64,000 bases of DNA, from NCBI RefSeq assembly GCF_000455265.1, contig NZ_HG005140.1:1-64000 (forward strand), given 5' to 3'. The notes beneath the pieces were generated by a model. It made no database searches, was not told where the DNA came from, and worked only from the letters and a program-made list of their open reading frames with translations. Numbering within the stretch: the first letter of the stretch is position 1; every line of letters starts with the position of its first letter. Made by a program: the position numbers and the translations under genes. Shown here one piece after another: positions 26,649 through 35,521 of the stretch. Origin of the DNA: Paenibacillus antibioticophila (GTDB lineage Bacteria; Bacillota; Bacilli; Paenibacillales; Paenibacillaceae).

Positions 26649-28005
26649 GTCCGGCACCCCCTTTTGAGGACTGGGCATTCACAGGCAGCGCCTTTATTAA
26701 AGGCTGCTTCTGATCCACATCCGGCACCAGCACGATCACGCGAATCCCTGCATTCCTAAGCCGCTCGATACGAGCCGTCTCTCCCGTACCTATAATTGAT
26801 TCTGCCGCAAGCAGGACTTCAAAGTATCCCCCTCGAGATGCCGCCAGCAGCACTGCGTCGGTTATTTCCTCCGTGCATCTTCCTGTGATCAGGGTAAGCC
26901 GGTACCCCTTCGAAGAGCGAGGAAGCGATCGTAATATAGAAGCAGCCTTGAGACCTTTCTCTCCGTTATCCAAGGATAGACCGGCTAGCCTATTCAAACC
27001 GCTTAGCAAGCCTGCCCCCCCTTGGAACTGCTCTTTCTCCAGATCCTGGCGAGTCCGATTGCCGCATATAAACCATATCGATGCAGCCTGCTTGTTCTTC
27101 AGCGAGACCTCTCGCCTTGAAGGGCCTAGCTCCCGATGCAAAATAGCTGATGCCGCAGAGATAGCCGTCTCAAATCCCTGGACTGCTTCCCTTCTTCCGC
27201 TCTTTCCAGTCTCCTCAAGATGATAAGCATTCGGGGACGTGTCCAGCAACAGATAGTGTTCCTCCGCCAGCGGCTCGCGCGATACTCGGGTAAGCAGCTC
27301 CCCCCGCTTGGCGGAATGCTTCCACTCCACCCACTTGAATGAATCGCCGGGGAGGTATTTTCTCAATCCATCAGCTTCTTCCATCGGAGCCGGCAGAAAT
27401 CTGCCCATGGGCTGCTGGCTCTCCCATGCGCCCCAGGGCTTTGCCTCACTCTCCCATGAAACCGGCAATGGCGCAGGATGAATGACCAGGATATCCTGAC
27501 CGTTCACCGCTACGCGCTTTTTGCGTTTGAACCACCCGAAGGGATCGCTCCACATCACGGCAAGCTCTCCCGCCTTATAATGTCCGCGAGCCGAAGGTTG
27601 AAGCATATACGTGCAGGAAAATCGCTGTTTTTGCCCGATCCATCCCCGCAGCTTGCCAGTGACCTCTCCTTCCCCGGTCAGAATCACGGAAGAAGCCCCT
27701 TCCTCGTTCCCGGATACCGACCAGCGATCCTGAGCCCGCATGGATAACGGAACGATTCCTCCCGAAACCACAAGCACGATCTCTATCTCTAAGGGTTCTC
27801 CAGCCTGCGCATAATAGGGCTTCCAGCTTCGAGAAGCCTGCATATGCTTTGGACCAAGCCAGCAAAAGGCTAAGCCCTGCAGAAGAATGAAGCCGGTAAG
27901 TATAAGGAGGAACCACAGGGTCTCACCGCCGCGATAAATGTACAATGCGGTGAATATACCCAGCACAGCAAGACTAATCACCCAAGCCCGTCCGCTCTCC
28001 CTCAT
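26635..28005 (-). CDS. DUF58 domain protein
   Basis: This 456-aa protein has two membrane helices at the N-terminus (about 8-50) followed by the DUF58/von Willebrand-like region. The family signature ADGLRKYLPGDSFKWVEWKHSAKRGELLTR (about 217-246) is clear in its parts: the GD...W..SA core is intact. It starts by overlapping the MoxR gene (ATGA, 28002-28005) and ends overlapping the transglutaminase gene. MoxR ATPases are thought to act as chaperones for such partner proteins in envelope maintenance. The function in this organism is unknown. Confidence 0.9.
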   Translation of the reverse strand: MRESGRAWVISLAVLGIFTALYIYRGGETLWFLLILTGFILLQGLAFCWLGPKHMQASRSWKPYYAQAGEPLEIEIVLVVSGGIVPLSMRAQDRWSVSGNEEGASSVILTGEGEVTGKLRGWIGQKQRFSCTYMLQPSARGHYKAGELAVMWSDPFGWFKRKKRVAVNGQDILVIHPAPLPVSWESEAKPWGAWESQQPMGRFLPAPMEEADGLRKYLPGDSFKWVEWKHSAKRGELLTRVSREPLAEEHYLLLDTSPNAYHLEETGKSGRREAVQGFETAISAASAILHRELGPSRREVSLKNKQAASIWFICGNRTRQDLEKEQFQGGAGLLSGLNRLAGLSLDNGEKGLKAASILRSLPRSSKGYRLTLITGRCTEEITDAVLLAASRGGYFEVLLAAESIIGTGETARIERLRNAGIRVIVLVPDVDQKQPLIKALPVNAQSSKGGAGHVIA

Positions 28006-28964
28006 GAGGCACCTCCGGAAGCGCGGTGAAACAGCGGTACATCCGCCTGCTTCACCAGTTCGGCAACCATCTGGGGCGAGGTCATCCCCGCAAAGCCCGC
28101 ATCCGGCTTCAGAACAATCCGTTGTGCCAGTACGGCCTCGGCAACCTCCTTCACATCATCGGGAATCACATAGCTTCGTCCCCGATAATAGGCCATCGCC
28201 TGGGCAGCCCCCATCCAGCACAAGGTGCCGCGCGGACTGATCCCGAGGGCAAGCTTCGGGTGCCGCCGCGAGGCATCCGCTACGGAGACCAGATACTCCT
28301 TGATCCGTTCATCCACCAGCACCATGCGAACCTGCCGCTGCATTAGTCTGATCTCCTCCGGTAAAATAACCGGCTTCGGTTCCACGCCCGGGTTCTGCAT
28401 TCTACTTAGCATTTCAACCTCTTGCTCAGGCTTGGGGTAACCGAGCGAGAGACGCATCAGAAAACGGTCCAGCTGCGCCTCAGGCAGCCGATAAGTTCCT
28501 TCATACTCCAGCGGATTCTGTGTGGCAAGCAGCAAAAAGGGCTGCGGCAGCTCTCTGGTCACACCATCCACCGTTACCTTCCGCTCCTCCATGGCTTCCA
28601 GCAAGGCCGATTGCGTCCGCGGAGCAGCGCGGTTAATCTCGTCAGCCAATACAATATGGGCATGAATCGGCCCCGGCCGGAATTCCAGGCTGCCTGTCAG
28701 CGGCTGATAGACCGTGACGCCCGTGACATCAGCCGGCTGCAGGTCGGAAGTAAACTGTATTCTTCCAAAGCTGCCCCCTACACAAGCAGCGAGTGTTCGA
28801 ACGAGCAGCGTCTTGCCTACTCCCGGCACATCCTCCAACAAAATATGTCCCCCGTATAGCATCGCAATGACCGCCAGCTCGATCTCCTTCTTTTTACCGA
28901 CAACAACCCGTTCTACCCGCTGAACCAACAGCTCCAGAACCTCACGGGCCTGATCTTGAATCAT
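28002..28964 (-). CDS. MoxR family AAA+ ATPase
   Basis: This 320-aa ATPase has Walker A EDVPGVGKTLLVRTL (about 42-56), Walker B HIVLADEINRAAPRTQSALLEAMEE (D and E of ADEIN), sensor 1 LLLATQNPLEYEGTY and the C-terminal lid region GISPRGTLCWMGAAQA. These are the marks of the MoxR branch. A GGAGGG site lies 7 bases before the ATG. It heads the MoxR-DUF58-transglutaminase operon. No strong promoter could be fixed in the 100 bases upstream. Confidence 0.95.
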   Translation of the reverse strand: MIQDQAREVLELLVQRVERVVVGKKKEIELAVIAMLYGGHILLEDVPGVGKTLLVRTLAACVGGSFGRIQFTSDLQPADVTGVTVYQPLTGSLEFRPGPIHAHIVLADEINRAAPRTQSALLEAMEERKVTVDGVTRELPQPFLLLATQNPLEYEGTYRLPEAQLDRFLMRLSLGYPKPEQEVEMLSRMQNPGVEPKPVILPEEIRLMQRQVRMVLVDERIKEYLVSVADASRRHPKLALGISPRGTLCWMGAAQAMAYYRGRSYVIPDDVKEVAEAVLAQRIVLKPDAGFAGMTSPQMVAELVKQADVPLFHRASGGAS

Positions 28965-29067
28965 TCCTCATCCCTCCAACAAGACAAATCTATTAACCAG
29001 TGTGACCAACAACTAGTCTTCATAGACCTGTCAGGAGAGAGGTTTATATGAATAGAGTCTTTCTGCT

Positions 29068-30375
29068 CTATAGCGATTGTACTCTTCTTTCTTCAGCCGT
29101 ATTGGTAACGGAAATAATAGGATGGTCCGTCAGCTCCAGCAGAGAGCGAAGCGACATCCACAGGGCTCCTCCTTGATTTCGGAACCTGTCTGTTCCAATC
29201 TCCAGCGGGACTTCTGCGCTTTCCCGGCGCGCCGTTCCGCGTTCCGGGTCCAGCGTCAGATGAAGCTCTCCCCAGACCACAATCACATTCCGGCTGTCTG
29301 CGTTCCAGCTCACCTCCGCCCCAAGGCGTTCAAGCGTTGTCCGGAGCGGCACGATCAATTGACCTTGATCTACTTTATATTCTCCCGCCGCCAGCTTGGT
29401 CTGCACCCCTCCGGCCTCTACGTACAAAGGCTGGCCTGGCCCGAATAAAGCCGCATTGGGAAGCACATGGCTCTCGATCCACGATTGGGCAGGTGCCGCT
29501 CTGTCCGTCATTTTCTTGCTCAGACTGAATTGCACCGGCTTCTGCTCCGGCGACAGCACCTCGAAGGAATAGCCCTTCTGCTTGTAAAAATCAATAATTT
29601 CCGGGAGCGCCTTGACCGACTCTTCATGCCCGGCGCTGTCATGCATCAGGACAATCATTTCCTTCTCCAGCTTCTCTGAGGTTACGTTTTCAATGATCTC
29701 GCTTGCCGGAACGCCTTTGCGTTTAGAGTCGCCGCTATCTACATTCCAATCGAACACCTGATATCCCCCCTGCTCCATTAATTGAAAGTAGGTGGAATCA
29801 AAATGCCCATACGTTCCTCCGGGAGCCCTGACGAGCGAAGTCCGGGTACCGGTAATTTCTCTAAGTATTTCTTCCGTTCGTTTGATTTGATTCCAAAACG
29901 CGGTGAAGCTTTCATACAGCTCACTGTATTCATGGTTATAGGTATGATTGCCGATGACATGTCCTGCCTCTGCCGTACGATAGATGATTTCCGGGGATTT
30001 TTGGGCATGTTCACCCAAAACAAAGAACGTAGCCTTAATCTTCTGCTCTTCCAGGATAGACAGAATCTCATCCGTCAGCTTGCTGGGACCGTCATCAAAG
30101 GTCAGATAGACAACCTTCTCTTTTTTTTGCTCGATAGAGGGCGAAGATTCTTGGCGTGAAGAGGAGACGGCGGTAAGCATCGCCGCAGGCGCAGGCTCTG
30201 TCTTCACCTCCATAGAGGTGACTGCTGTTGTACTCTTCTCTTCCATTAGGCTTACAGCCGGAGCCAGTGCCCGTGACTGTGCGGATGCAGGAGAGAAGCC
30301 AATCTCCCTGACCCCCGGTACGGAAATTAAAACGATTATAACTATAGACAGAAATGCCATCCACATTCTTCTCAT
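29068..30375 (-). CDS. Secreted polysaccharide deacetylase with CuAO_N-like domain
   Basis: This protein is about 435 aa. A signal peptide or anchor helix (WMAFLSIVIIVLISVPGV) is followed by a linker rich in S, T and A, then a NodB domain (about 85-285). The metal and catalytic motifs are LTFDDGPS, IGNHTYNHEY (HxxxH), RAPGGTYG and VLMHDSAGH. The C-terminal third (about 310-430) matches the copper-amine-oxidase N-terminal-like domain used by Paenibacillus secreted proteins (LIVPLRTTLERLGAEVSWNA). It probably removes acetyl groups from peptidoglycan or a related glycan. A GTG 15 bases upstream sits within the ribosome site, so the ATG at 30375, with GGAGG 8 bases before it, is chosen. Confidence 0.92.
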   Translation of the reverse strand: MRRMWMAFLSIVIIVLISVPGVREIGFSPASAQSRALAPAVSLMEEKSTTAVTSMEVKTEPAPAAMLTAVSSSRQESSPSIEQKKEKVVYLTFDDGPSKLTDEILSILEEQKIKATFFVLGEHAQKSPEIIYRTAEAGHVIGNHTYNHEYSELYESFTAFWNQIKRTEEILREITGTRTSLVRAPGGTYGHFDSTYFQLMEQGGYQVFDWNVDSGDSKRKGVPASEIIENVTSEKLEKEMIVLMHDSAGHEESVKALPEIIDFYKQKGYSFEVLSPEQKPVQFSLSKKMTDRAAPAQSWIESHVLPNAALFGPGQPLYVEAGGVQTKLAAGEYKVDQGQLIVPLRTTLERLGAEVSWNADSRNVIVVWGELHLTLDPERGTARRESAEVPLEIGTDRFRNQGGALWMSLRSLLELTDHPIISVTNTAEERRVQSL

Positions 30376-30475
30376 GCGTTCATCCTCCACCGTTTATAGC
30401 AATAGTTTGACTTTCTGGTAGATTGTATGAATGCAGCGAAGAAAATAGAATCTTCAATTTACTTTTTAAATGCGT

Positions 30476-30681
30476 GTTCAAAAAGTCAGCTTTTCAGCAC
30501 CGAGAAGGTTGCGAGAACCCGAAGAAGGAGGAACGGAGTGTAGGCAGAACCTACATGAGCGAAATGCTTCCAAAGGAAGCATACCTCGTAAGCATCCGCT
30601 CGGACTTCGAGGGTGAACGTAAGATTCGATGTCGAATCACCCCCTTGGAACACTTCGTGATCAAAAGATGACTTTTTGAAC
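30476..30681. mobile_element. 206-bp MITE-like element
   Basis: GTTCAAAAAGTCA (30476-30488) and its exact inverted copy TGACTTTTTGAAC (30669-30681) form 13-bp terminal repeats. The pairing continues imperfectly inward (GCTTTT against AAAAGA). There is no transposase, and the open frames across it are incidental. It ends 8 bases before the bcp stop. Its size and structure fit a non-autonomous transposable element; the internal sequence seems familiar from other Paenibacillus genomes, but that is memory and was not checked. Confidence 0.75.
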
Positions 30682-30688
30682 AACCTTT

Positions 30689-31165
30689 TTAACCGAGCGA
30701 CTTTACCGCCGCGACAACCTCATCCGCATGACCCTTCACCCGCACCTTCCGCCATTCTTTAATCAGTCTCCCCTCCTCATCAATCAGAAAGGTCGAACGG
30801 ACAATGCCCTCATATTCCCGCCCGTACAGCTTCTTCCATTGCCATACTCCGAAGAGCTCGCTGACCCGATGTTCAACATCGGACAATAGCGGAAAGGACA
30901 GATTCTGCTTCTCACGAAAACGGTCGTGCGAGCGCACCGGATCCGTGCTGATTCCCAGCACCACTGCCCCCAAGGCATGGAGCTCTCCGGTACGGTCCCT
31001 GAAATCACAAGCCTCTTGGGTGCAGGCCGGCGTCATATTTTTCGGATAAAAATAAATAATAACTTTCTTTCCTCTAAAATCGCTTAATGAGATCTCTTCC
31101 CCTCCACTGGCTGGCAGACGAAAATCAGGAACCCGATCATTCAATTGAAATCCTGCTTCAGACAT
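30689..31165 (-). CDS. bcp: Thioredoxin-dependent peroxiredoxin (BCP type)
   Basis: This 158-aa peroxiredoxin reduces hydrogen peroxide and organic peroxides with electrons from thioredoxin. The active site is FYPKNMTPACTQEACDFRD, with peroxidatic C48 and a second cysteine C53 five residues on, as in atypical two-cysteine BCP enzymes. Length is normal for the family. The bcp-LCP-hemL neighbourhood partly resembles the gsaB-ygaF pairing of B. subtilis. A GGAGAG site precedes the ATG. Confidence 0.95.
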   Translation of the reverse strand: MSEAGFQLNDRVPDFRLPASGGEEISLSDFRGKKVIIYFYPKNMTPACTQEACDFRDRTGELHALGAVVLGISTDPVRSHDRFREKQNLSFPLLSDVEHRVSELFGVWQWKKLYGREYEGIVRSTFLIDEEGRLIKEWRKVRVKGHADEVVAAVKSLG

Positions 31166-31208
31166 GTAGCTCTCTCCTTCGACAAAATTACTGTAAACTT
31201 CTTATAAA

Positions 31209-31237
31209 TTGATTGTAATTATAAAAGAAATTATAAT
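31209..31237 (+). promoter_or_regulatory. Promoter of the LCP gene
   Basis: TTGATT (31209-31214) and TATAAT (31232-31237) are 17 bases apart on the plus strand, giving a start near 31244. The same AT-rich stretch also offers TATAAT-like boxes for divergent transcription of bcp, so the region is probably a two-way promoter. Confidence 0.75.
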
Positions 31238-31318
31238 GTAATGATATGAAGAGTAACTTTTTTACTATTTAGGGCAATCGGCACGATTTCATCGTTTCCC
31301 GCTGAAAGGACGAGCAAA

Positions 31319-32383
31319 ATGACAAAACGAACGAAAAGGGCGATTCTCTGGTCCGTAGTTGGAGTATTCGTCGCGATCGCCGCATTGGCGGCCTATTACG
31401 TTACTTCGATTTACAACCAGGTAGAGGATTTTCAAAAGACGGGTGAAGAGTCGCCCTTCTATAAGGTAACACCTACTGAGACCAAAATCCCGGAGCCGCC
31501 GAAATGGGAAGGAACAGAACGAGTCAATATTCTGCTTATGGGAGTCGATGCCCGCGGGCTGGATAAAGGGGAAGTCCCCCGTTCCGATACGATGCTCGTT
31601 GCTTCCCTCGACCCTGTAGCCAAGCAAATTCACCTGTTTTCTATTATGCGCGATACCTATACCAAAATCCCGGAGCACGGCTCGGATCGGATTAATGCCG
31701 CCATTACCTATGGTCCTAATACTGCGATGTCTGCTGTATCTGAGTTGTTAGGGATTCCTATTCAATATTATGTCTATACTGATTTTCAGGGCTTTATTGA
31801 GCTTGTTGATGCCGTTGGCGGCGTGGACTTCTATGTCGAAAAGGATATGCGCTATACCAGCAAGGCAGACAATCATGAATATGATATCAACCTGAAGGAA
31901 GGCCAGCAGCATCTGGACGGCAACACAGCATTACAGTATGTTCGTTTCCGGCATGATGCGATGTCCGACTTCACACGCACCGAGCGTCAGCGCAATTTCC
32001 TGAAGGCGGTGGCTGAGAAGCTGAAGACCACCACCTCAATCATGAAGCTGCCTTCTATCTTGGAAAAAATCAATCCTTACATCGATACGAATCTGACAGT
32101 GAATGATATGTGGAAGCTGGCCACCGTCGGTTACGACAGCAGCATGGCCTCCAGTGAACAGATTCCTCCGATGGAGCTGTTGGAGGAGAAGCGTGTTGGC
32201 GGGGCACAGGTACTAGGAGTGCGGGATGAAGATAAGCTGAAGGAATACGTGCAAGAGGTGTTCGAAAAGGCTCTCCAGCCCGCCGTCGACGAAACTGCCC
32301 CGGATGACGAGACTGACTCAGATTCGGAGTCAGATACAGCCGACACGAATCGCAGCAATGGCTCTAGCAGCAGTGCAAATTAA
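31319..32383 (+). CDS. LytR-CpsA-Psr (LCP) family cell-wall glycopolymer transferase
   Basis: This 354-aa membrane protein has one N-terminal helix (about 9-30) and an extracellular LCP domain. The domain is recognised by NILLMGVDARGLDKGEVPRSD (start of the pyrophosphate-lipid site), SIMRDTYTKIPEHGSDRINAA with the conserved arginines, and LQYVRFRHDAMSDFTRTERQ. LCP enzymes move teichoic acid or other polymers from lipid carriers to peptidoglycan. The tail (about 320-354) is low-complexity, rich in D, E, S and T, and probably disordered. AAAGGA lies 9 bases before the ATG. It is followed by its own terminator. Confidence 0.94.
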   Translation: MTKRTKRAILWSVVGVFVAIAALAAYYVTSIYNQVEDFQKTGEESPFYKVTPTETKIPEPPKWEGTERVNILLMGVDARGLDKGEVPRSDTMLVASLDPVAKQIHLFSIMRDTYTKIPEHGSDRINAAITYGPNTAMSAVSELLGIPIQYYVYTDFQGFIELVDAVGGVDFYVEKDMRYTSKADNHEYDINLKEGQQHLDGNTALQYVRFRHDAMSDFTRTERQRNFLKAVAEKLKTTTSIMKLPSILEKINPYIDTNLTVNDMWKLATVGYDSSMASSEQIPPMELLEEKRVGGAQVLGVRDEDKLKEYVQEVFEKALQPAVDETAPDDETDSDSESDTADTNRSNGSSSSAN

Positions 32384-32420
32384 TCTTCGGACAGCAGCGA
32401 AGACTTAAATAGGCAGCTCT

Positions 32421-32448
32421 ACCGGCCCGTAATGGGCCGGTTTCTTTT
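32421..32448 (+). terminator. Terminator of the LCP gene
   Basis: ACCGGCCC (32421-32428) and GGGCCGGT (32434-32441) form a perfect 8-bp stem with a 5-base loop, followed by TTTCTTTT. Confidence 0.92.
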
Positions 32449-32506
32449 GGAGTATGCCTTAGCGGCATTCCAGCTGTCCGAGCCTATTATTGAAAGGAAG
32501 ATTCCT

Positions 32507-33832
32507 ATGAACCGTATACATTCTGAGCAACTATATAAAGAAGCCTTGAAGCATATTGTAGGCGGCGTCAACAGTCCCTCCCGTTCATTCAAAGCGGTGG
32601 GCGGCGGAGCACCTGTCTTTATGAAACGGGCCCAGGGAGCACATTTCTGGGATGTGGACGATAACCGTTATGTCGATTATCTGGCGGCTTATGGCCCGAT
32701 CATTACCGGCCATGCTCATCCCCACATAACCCGCGCCATTCAGGAAGCTGCGGCAAACGGCACACTATACGGAACACCTACCGAGCTGGAGATCAAGATG
32801 GCCAAAATGCTGAAGCAAGCTATTCCGTCCATGGACAAGGTTCGATTCGTCAATTCCGGTACAGAGGCCGTTATGACTACGATCCGTGTTGCCCGTGCCT
32901 ATACCAAGCGCAACAAGATCATTAAATTCGCCGGCTGCTACCACGGCCATTCCGATCTGGTGCTTGTCGCCGCAGGCTCGGGACCTTCCACCCTTGGCAT
33001 TCCGGACAGCGCCGGGATTCCGACCAGCATTGCCCATGAAGTCATTACGGTCCCGTTCAATGATGCTCCAGCTCTCAAGGAAGCCCTGGACAAATGGGGC
33101 GACGATGTGGCCGCAGTCATGGTTGAGCCGATCGTCGGCAACTTCGGCATGGTTATGCCGAAGCCGGGATTTCTGGAGGACCTCTGCCGCTTATCTCGCC
33201 AGTACGGGGCGCTGGTCATCTATGATGAGGTCATTACGGCCTTCCGCTTCCATTACGGCTCGGCTCAGACCTACGCCGGACTGGACAACCATGAAGCGAT
33301 CGCACCGGACTTGACCGCGCTCGGCAAGATCATCGGCGGCGGCCTGCCGATTGGCGCGTATGGCGGCACCAAAGAAGTAATGGAGCAGGTTGCCCCGCTC
33401 GGTCCGGCTTATCAGGCTGGAACTATGGCGGGCAACCCTGCCTCCATTTCCGCGGGCATCGCCTGCCTGGAGGTGCTTCAAACGCCGGGCGTCTATGAGG
33501 AAATGGAGCGCCTGACGATCAAGCTGACGGACGGTCTTGCCGGATTTGCCCGCCAATACGGCATTCCCCTGACAATTAACCGGATCCGCGGCTCCTTCTC
33601 GACGCATTTCTGCGATCATCCGGTAACCAATTACGACGAAGCCCAGGACACGAACGGCGAGATGTTCGCCACCTTCTTCCGGGCGATGCTGAACCGGGGC
33701 GTGAATCTCGCTCCGTCCAAGTATGAGGCCTGGTTCCTTACTACGGCCCACACGGAGGAAGATATCGACTTCACGCTTGAAGCTGCGGAAGCTTCCTTTA
33801 AGGAGATTAATAGTTCTGCGTGTCAGGGGTAA
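32507..33832 (+). CDS. hemL: Glutamate-1-semialdehyde 2,1-aminomutase
   Basis: This 441-aa PLP enzyme makes 5-aminolevulinate for haem and other tetrapyrroles from glutamate 1-semialdehyde. The PLP lysine is in [13 protein letters not shown] (K274). VNSGTEAVM (about 115-123) binds phosphate, and YDEVITAFR holds the cofactor aspartate. The ATG at 32507 has GAAAGGAAG in front. An upstream in-frame ATG lies inside the LCP terminator and is rejected. No other hem genes are nearby, so it could be the second paralogue (GsaB type) found in many Bacilli. The last codons and the stop lie inside a palindromic repeat element, so the C-terminus SACQG was probably supplied by that insertion. Confidence 0.95.
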   Translation: MNRIHSEQLYKEALKHIVGGVNSPSRSFKAVGGGAPVFMKRAQGAHFWDVDDNRYVDYLAAYGPIITGHAHPHITRAIQEAAANGTLYGTPTELEIKMAKMLKQAIPSMDKVRFVNSGTEAVMTTIRVARAYTKRNKIIKFAGCYHGHSDLVLVAAGSGPSTLGIPDSAGIPTSIAHEVITVPFNDAPALKEALDKWGDDVAAVMVEPIVGNFGMVMPKPGFLEDLCRLSRQYGALVIYDEVITAFRFHYGSAQTYAGLDNHEAIAPDLTALGKIIGGGLPIGAYGGTKEVMEQVAPLGPAYQAGTMAGNPASISAGIACLEVLQTPGVYEEMERLTIKLTDGLAGFARQYGIPLTINRIRGSFSTHFCDHPVTNYDEAQDTNGEMFATFFRAMLNRGVNLAPSKYEAWFLTTAHTEEDIDFTLEAAEASFKEINSSACQG

Positions 33833-33874
33833 CGTGTGAAGATTGCCTTCGATCGCTGTACCCTTATTACGCAG
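33816..33874. repeat. Palindromic element, short copy A
   Basis: CTGCGT then AGGGGTA (33816-33831) mirror TACCCT then TACGCAG (33859-33874). Inside is the family core AACGTGTGAAG, then GATCGCTGT. The hemL stop codon (33830-33832) lies in the left arm. It belongs to the repeat family described for copies B to H. Confidence 0.75.
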
Positions 33875-34062
33875 GCTCTTGAGCTCGGCTTTGCATGTGC
33901 CGCGGTGCAATTAGCAGTTCACATAGCTGTCCAAAAGCAGCTATGGCAGCATCCTCGTATCCCTCGATATGCATATTCAGGCTCGCATCCGGCATAAAAG
34001 GCGCCGGATGCTGCATTATAAATAGTAAGTGCTCAGCAGTATAAAACCATCTAAAGATTGAT

Positions 34063-34255
34063 TCTGCGTTCCGGGGGTAACGTGTGAAGGTTGCTTTCGA
34101 TCGCTGTTGCTCGCGGATTTCTCTTATTGTAAAGTTCTGACAAGGTAGAAATCCACTCGCAAAGGCGACCACTCCGAGCGTATGCTCCCGATGCAGCTTT
34201 CTTTCAGAAAGCTTTTACTGCACCAACCTTCATACTTATACCCTTTTAACGCAGA
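34063..34255 (+). repeat. Palindromic element, long copy B
   Basis: The element is 193 bp. TCTGCGTT then GGGGGTAACGTGTGAAGGTTG on the left mirror CAACCTTCATACTTATACCC then AACGCAGA on the right. Two internal hairpins are seen: GGATTTCT pairing with AGAAATCC, and CAGCTTTCTTTCAGAAAGCT, itself near-palindromic. It is related over most of its length to copy C in the opposite orientation. Confidence 0.8.
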
Positions 34256-34627
34256 TTCTTTAGTTCGGCTTTGTATGTGCCGAATGCACTTTAACACCTA
34301 ATAATGCCGCCCATGGCGGTGACTAAGCATTCGAATCCCTCGACATGTACCTACCGGCCCGTTCATCCGGCATTTGAAGTGCCTAAGACGCCGATGCAAT
34401 ACAAACAGTAACTGCGCATCATTTCACCTTCAGCGGACAGGTACATGGACAACTACCCACACAAGGACTATCCCCAGCAAATTCTGTAAAATGACAACAA
34501 AGTACGTATACACACATCTCACATCAGCATCATGCAGATCTCAACCTGCTCAAAGCTCCCAACGCGCGGTGCTTCACAGCATGACGATGGTTGATCGACC
34601 ACATGCAAATACGGATCACACGCATTT

Positions 34628-34805
34628 AGTGAAAAAAGTTACTCTAAATTTAGGTGAAATGGTGAAAATGCGGATATAGTGAAATTCTTTCGCTTAAAGC
34701 TGGCTAAACCGTAGGTTTAACTAGTTACTGGCGATTTAAGGTAGGTTTTTTCACTAAAATCGGGTTTGAGCGCCGAATGAAGAATTTAAGGTAAGAAATT
34801 TCACT
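34628..34805. repeat. Four 22-bp motifs at 50-bp spacing, two in each orientation
   Basis: Related motifs lie at 34628-34649 and 34678-34699 (AGTGAAA...TAAA orientation) and at 34734-34755 and 34784-34805 (ATTTAAGGTA...TTTCACT orientation). Within each pair the start-to-start distance is exactly 50 bases. The whole block forms a large imperfect palindrome centred near 34716. The segment CACTAAAATCG followed by GAGCGCCGA (34752-34776) also resembles the 51-bp repeat units of 42501-42808. Confidence 0.6.
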
Positions 34806-35103
34806 GGAGCATGACCGGAATGAGACGGAATAAGTGGATGAGTAAAGTTCGGAGCAAGAATGGAATGCCCAGTCGGATAACGAAGTTCTGCGTTCCGCGC
34901 AAGGTCGAAGCAACGTATGACTGGGCGCAACTCCAGGCACCAGTGTTCCATTGGGCTGTGCATAAAGTGAATCGCGCAGGCTTCCCTTCGTGATGCCTAA
35001 TCTAAGGCGGGGCTGGCAGTAAAGTGAAGTTAGGAGGAGGCTATTGGCGCGCGGAGTATCCTGCTTGCATGCACAGGCTGCAAGCTTACTGTAATGCAAC
35101 TGT

Positions 35104-35456
35104 GGCGCAGGCACGTGCTAACTGCATAGCAGTTAAACTGTAAAGGCGAAGTAGTCAGGGCATAAGTGTGAAGTGTGCTGTAGAAGCGTTAGCGGTCGCC
35201 TTTGTGAGCGGATTTCCCCGTTGTCAGAACTTAGTCCAATCATAGAAATCCGTGAACAACAGCGATCGTAGGCATACTTCACGCGTTGCCCCTCTCGCCC
35301 TCCCATGTTTAACTGCCCTATGCTTTGCACACTTTCCTGCTCGCAAGCTTAATGCGGTGCAGTTTACGGCGCAGGCACGTGCAAACCGCATGCAGTTTAA
35401 ACTGTAAAGGCAAAGTAGTCAGAGCATAAGTGTGAAGTGTGCTGTAGAAGCGTTAG
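35104..35456 (+). repeat. 89-bp direct duplication
   Basis: Segments 35104-35192 and 35368-35456 match closely: GGCGCAGGCACGTGC, then GTAAAGGC, GTAGTCAG, and GCATAAGTGTGAAGTGTGCT to GTAGAAGCGTTAG. Each covers the left flank and left half of elements C and D, so D looks like a duplicated C that lost its middle. Confidence 0.75.
35129..35316 (-). repeat. Palindromic element, long copy C
   Basis: The element is 188 bp with perfect 10-bp ends, GCAGTTAAAC (35129-35138) and GTTTAACTGC (35307-35316). Inside are GGGCATAAGTGTGAAGTGTG at 35158 and the closing CTTCACGCGTTGCCCC. Read on the minus strand, the interior aligns with copy B (GATCGCTGTTG, CGGATTTCT, GTTCTGACAA, GAAATCC, CAAAGGCGACC). Confidence 0.8.
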
Positions 35457-35507
35457 AAGTACACTTCACACGTTGCCCCTCTAACGTGCCTATTTGTGTT
35501 TAACTGC
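35392..35507 (-). repeat. Palindromic element, short copy D
   Basis: The element is 116 bp. GCAGTTTAAAC and GTTTAACTGC mark the ends. Inside, GCATAAGTGTGAAGTGTGC and ACACTTCACACGTTGCCCC pair. It lacks the internal segment present in B and C. Confidence 0.8.
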
Positions 35508-35521
35508 TTCCCTGCATAAGT

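Noticed and set aside
30423..30671. Small plus-strand gene
   Set aside because: It runs through the 206-bp MITE-like element and has no family resemblance.
32432..32506. Longer start for hemL
   Set aside because: The first in-frame ATG lies in the hairpin of the LCP terminator. The ATG at 32507 has a ribosome site and matches the normal family start.
34725..35114. Small genes in the repeat region
   Set aside because: Several overlapping frames on both strands have no ribosome site and cross palindromic elements.
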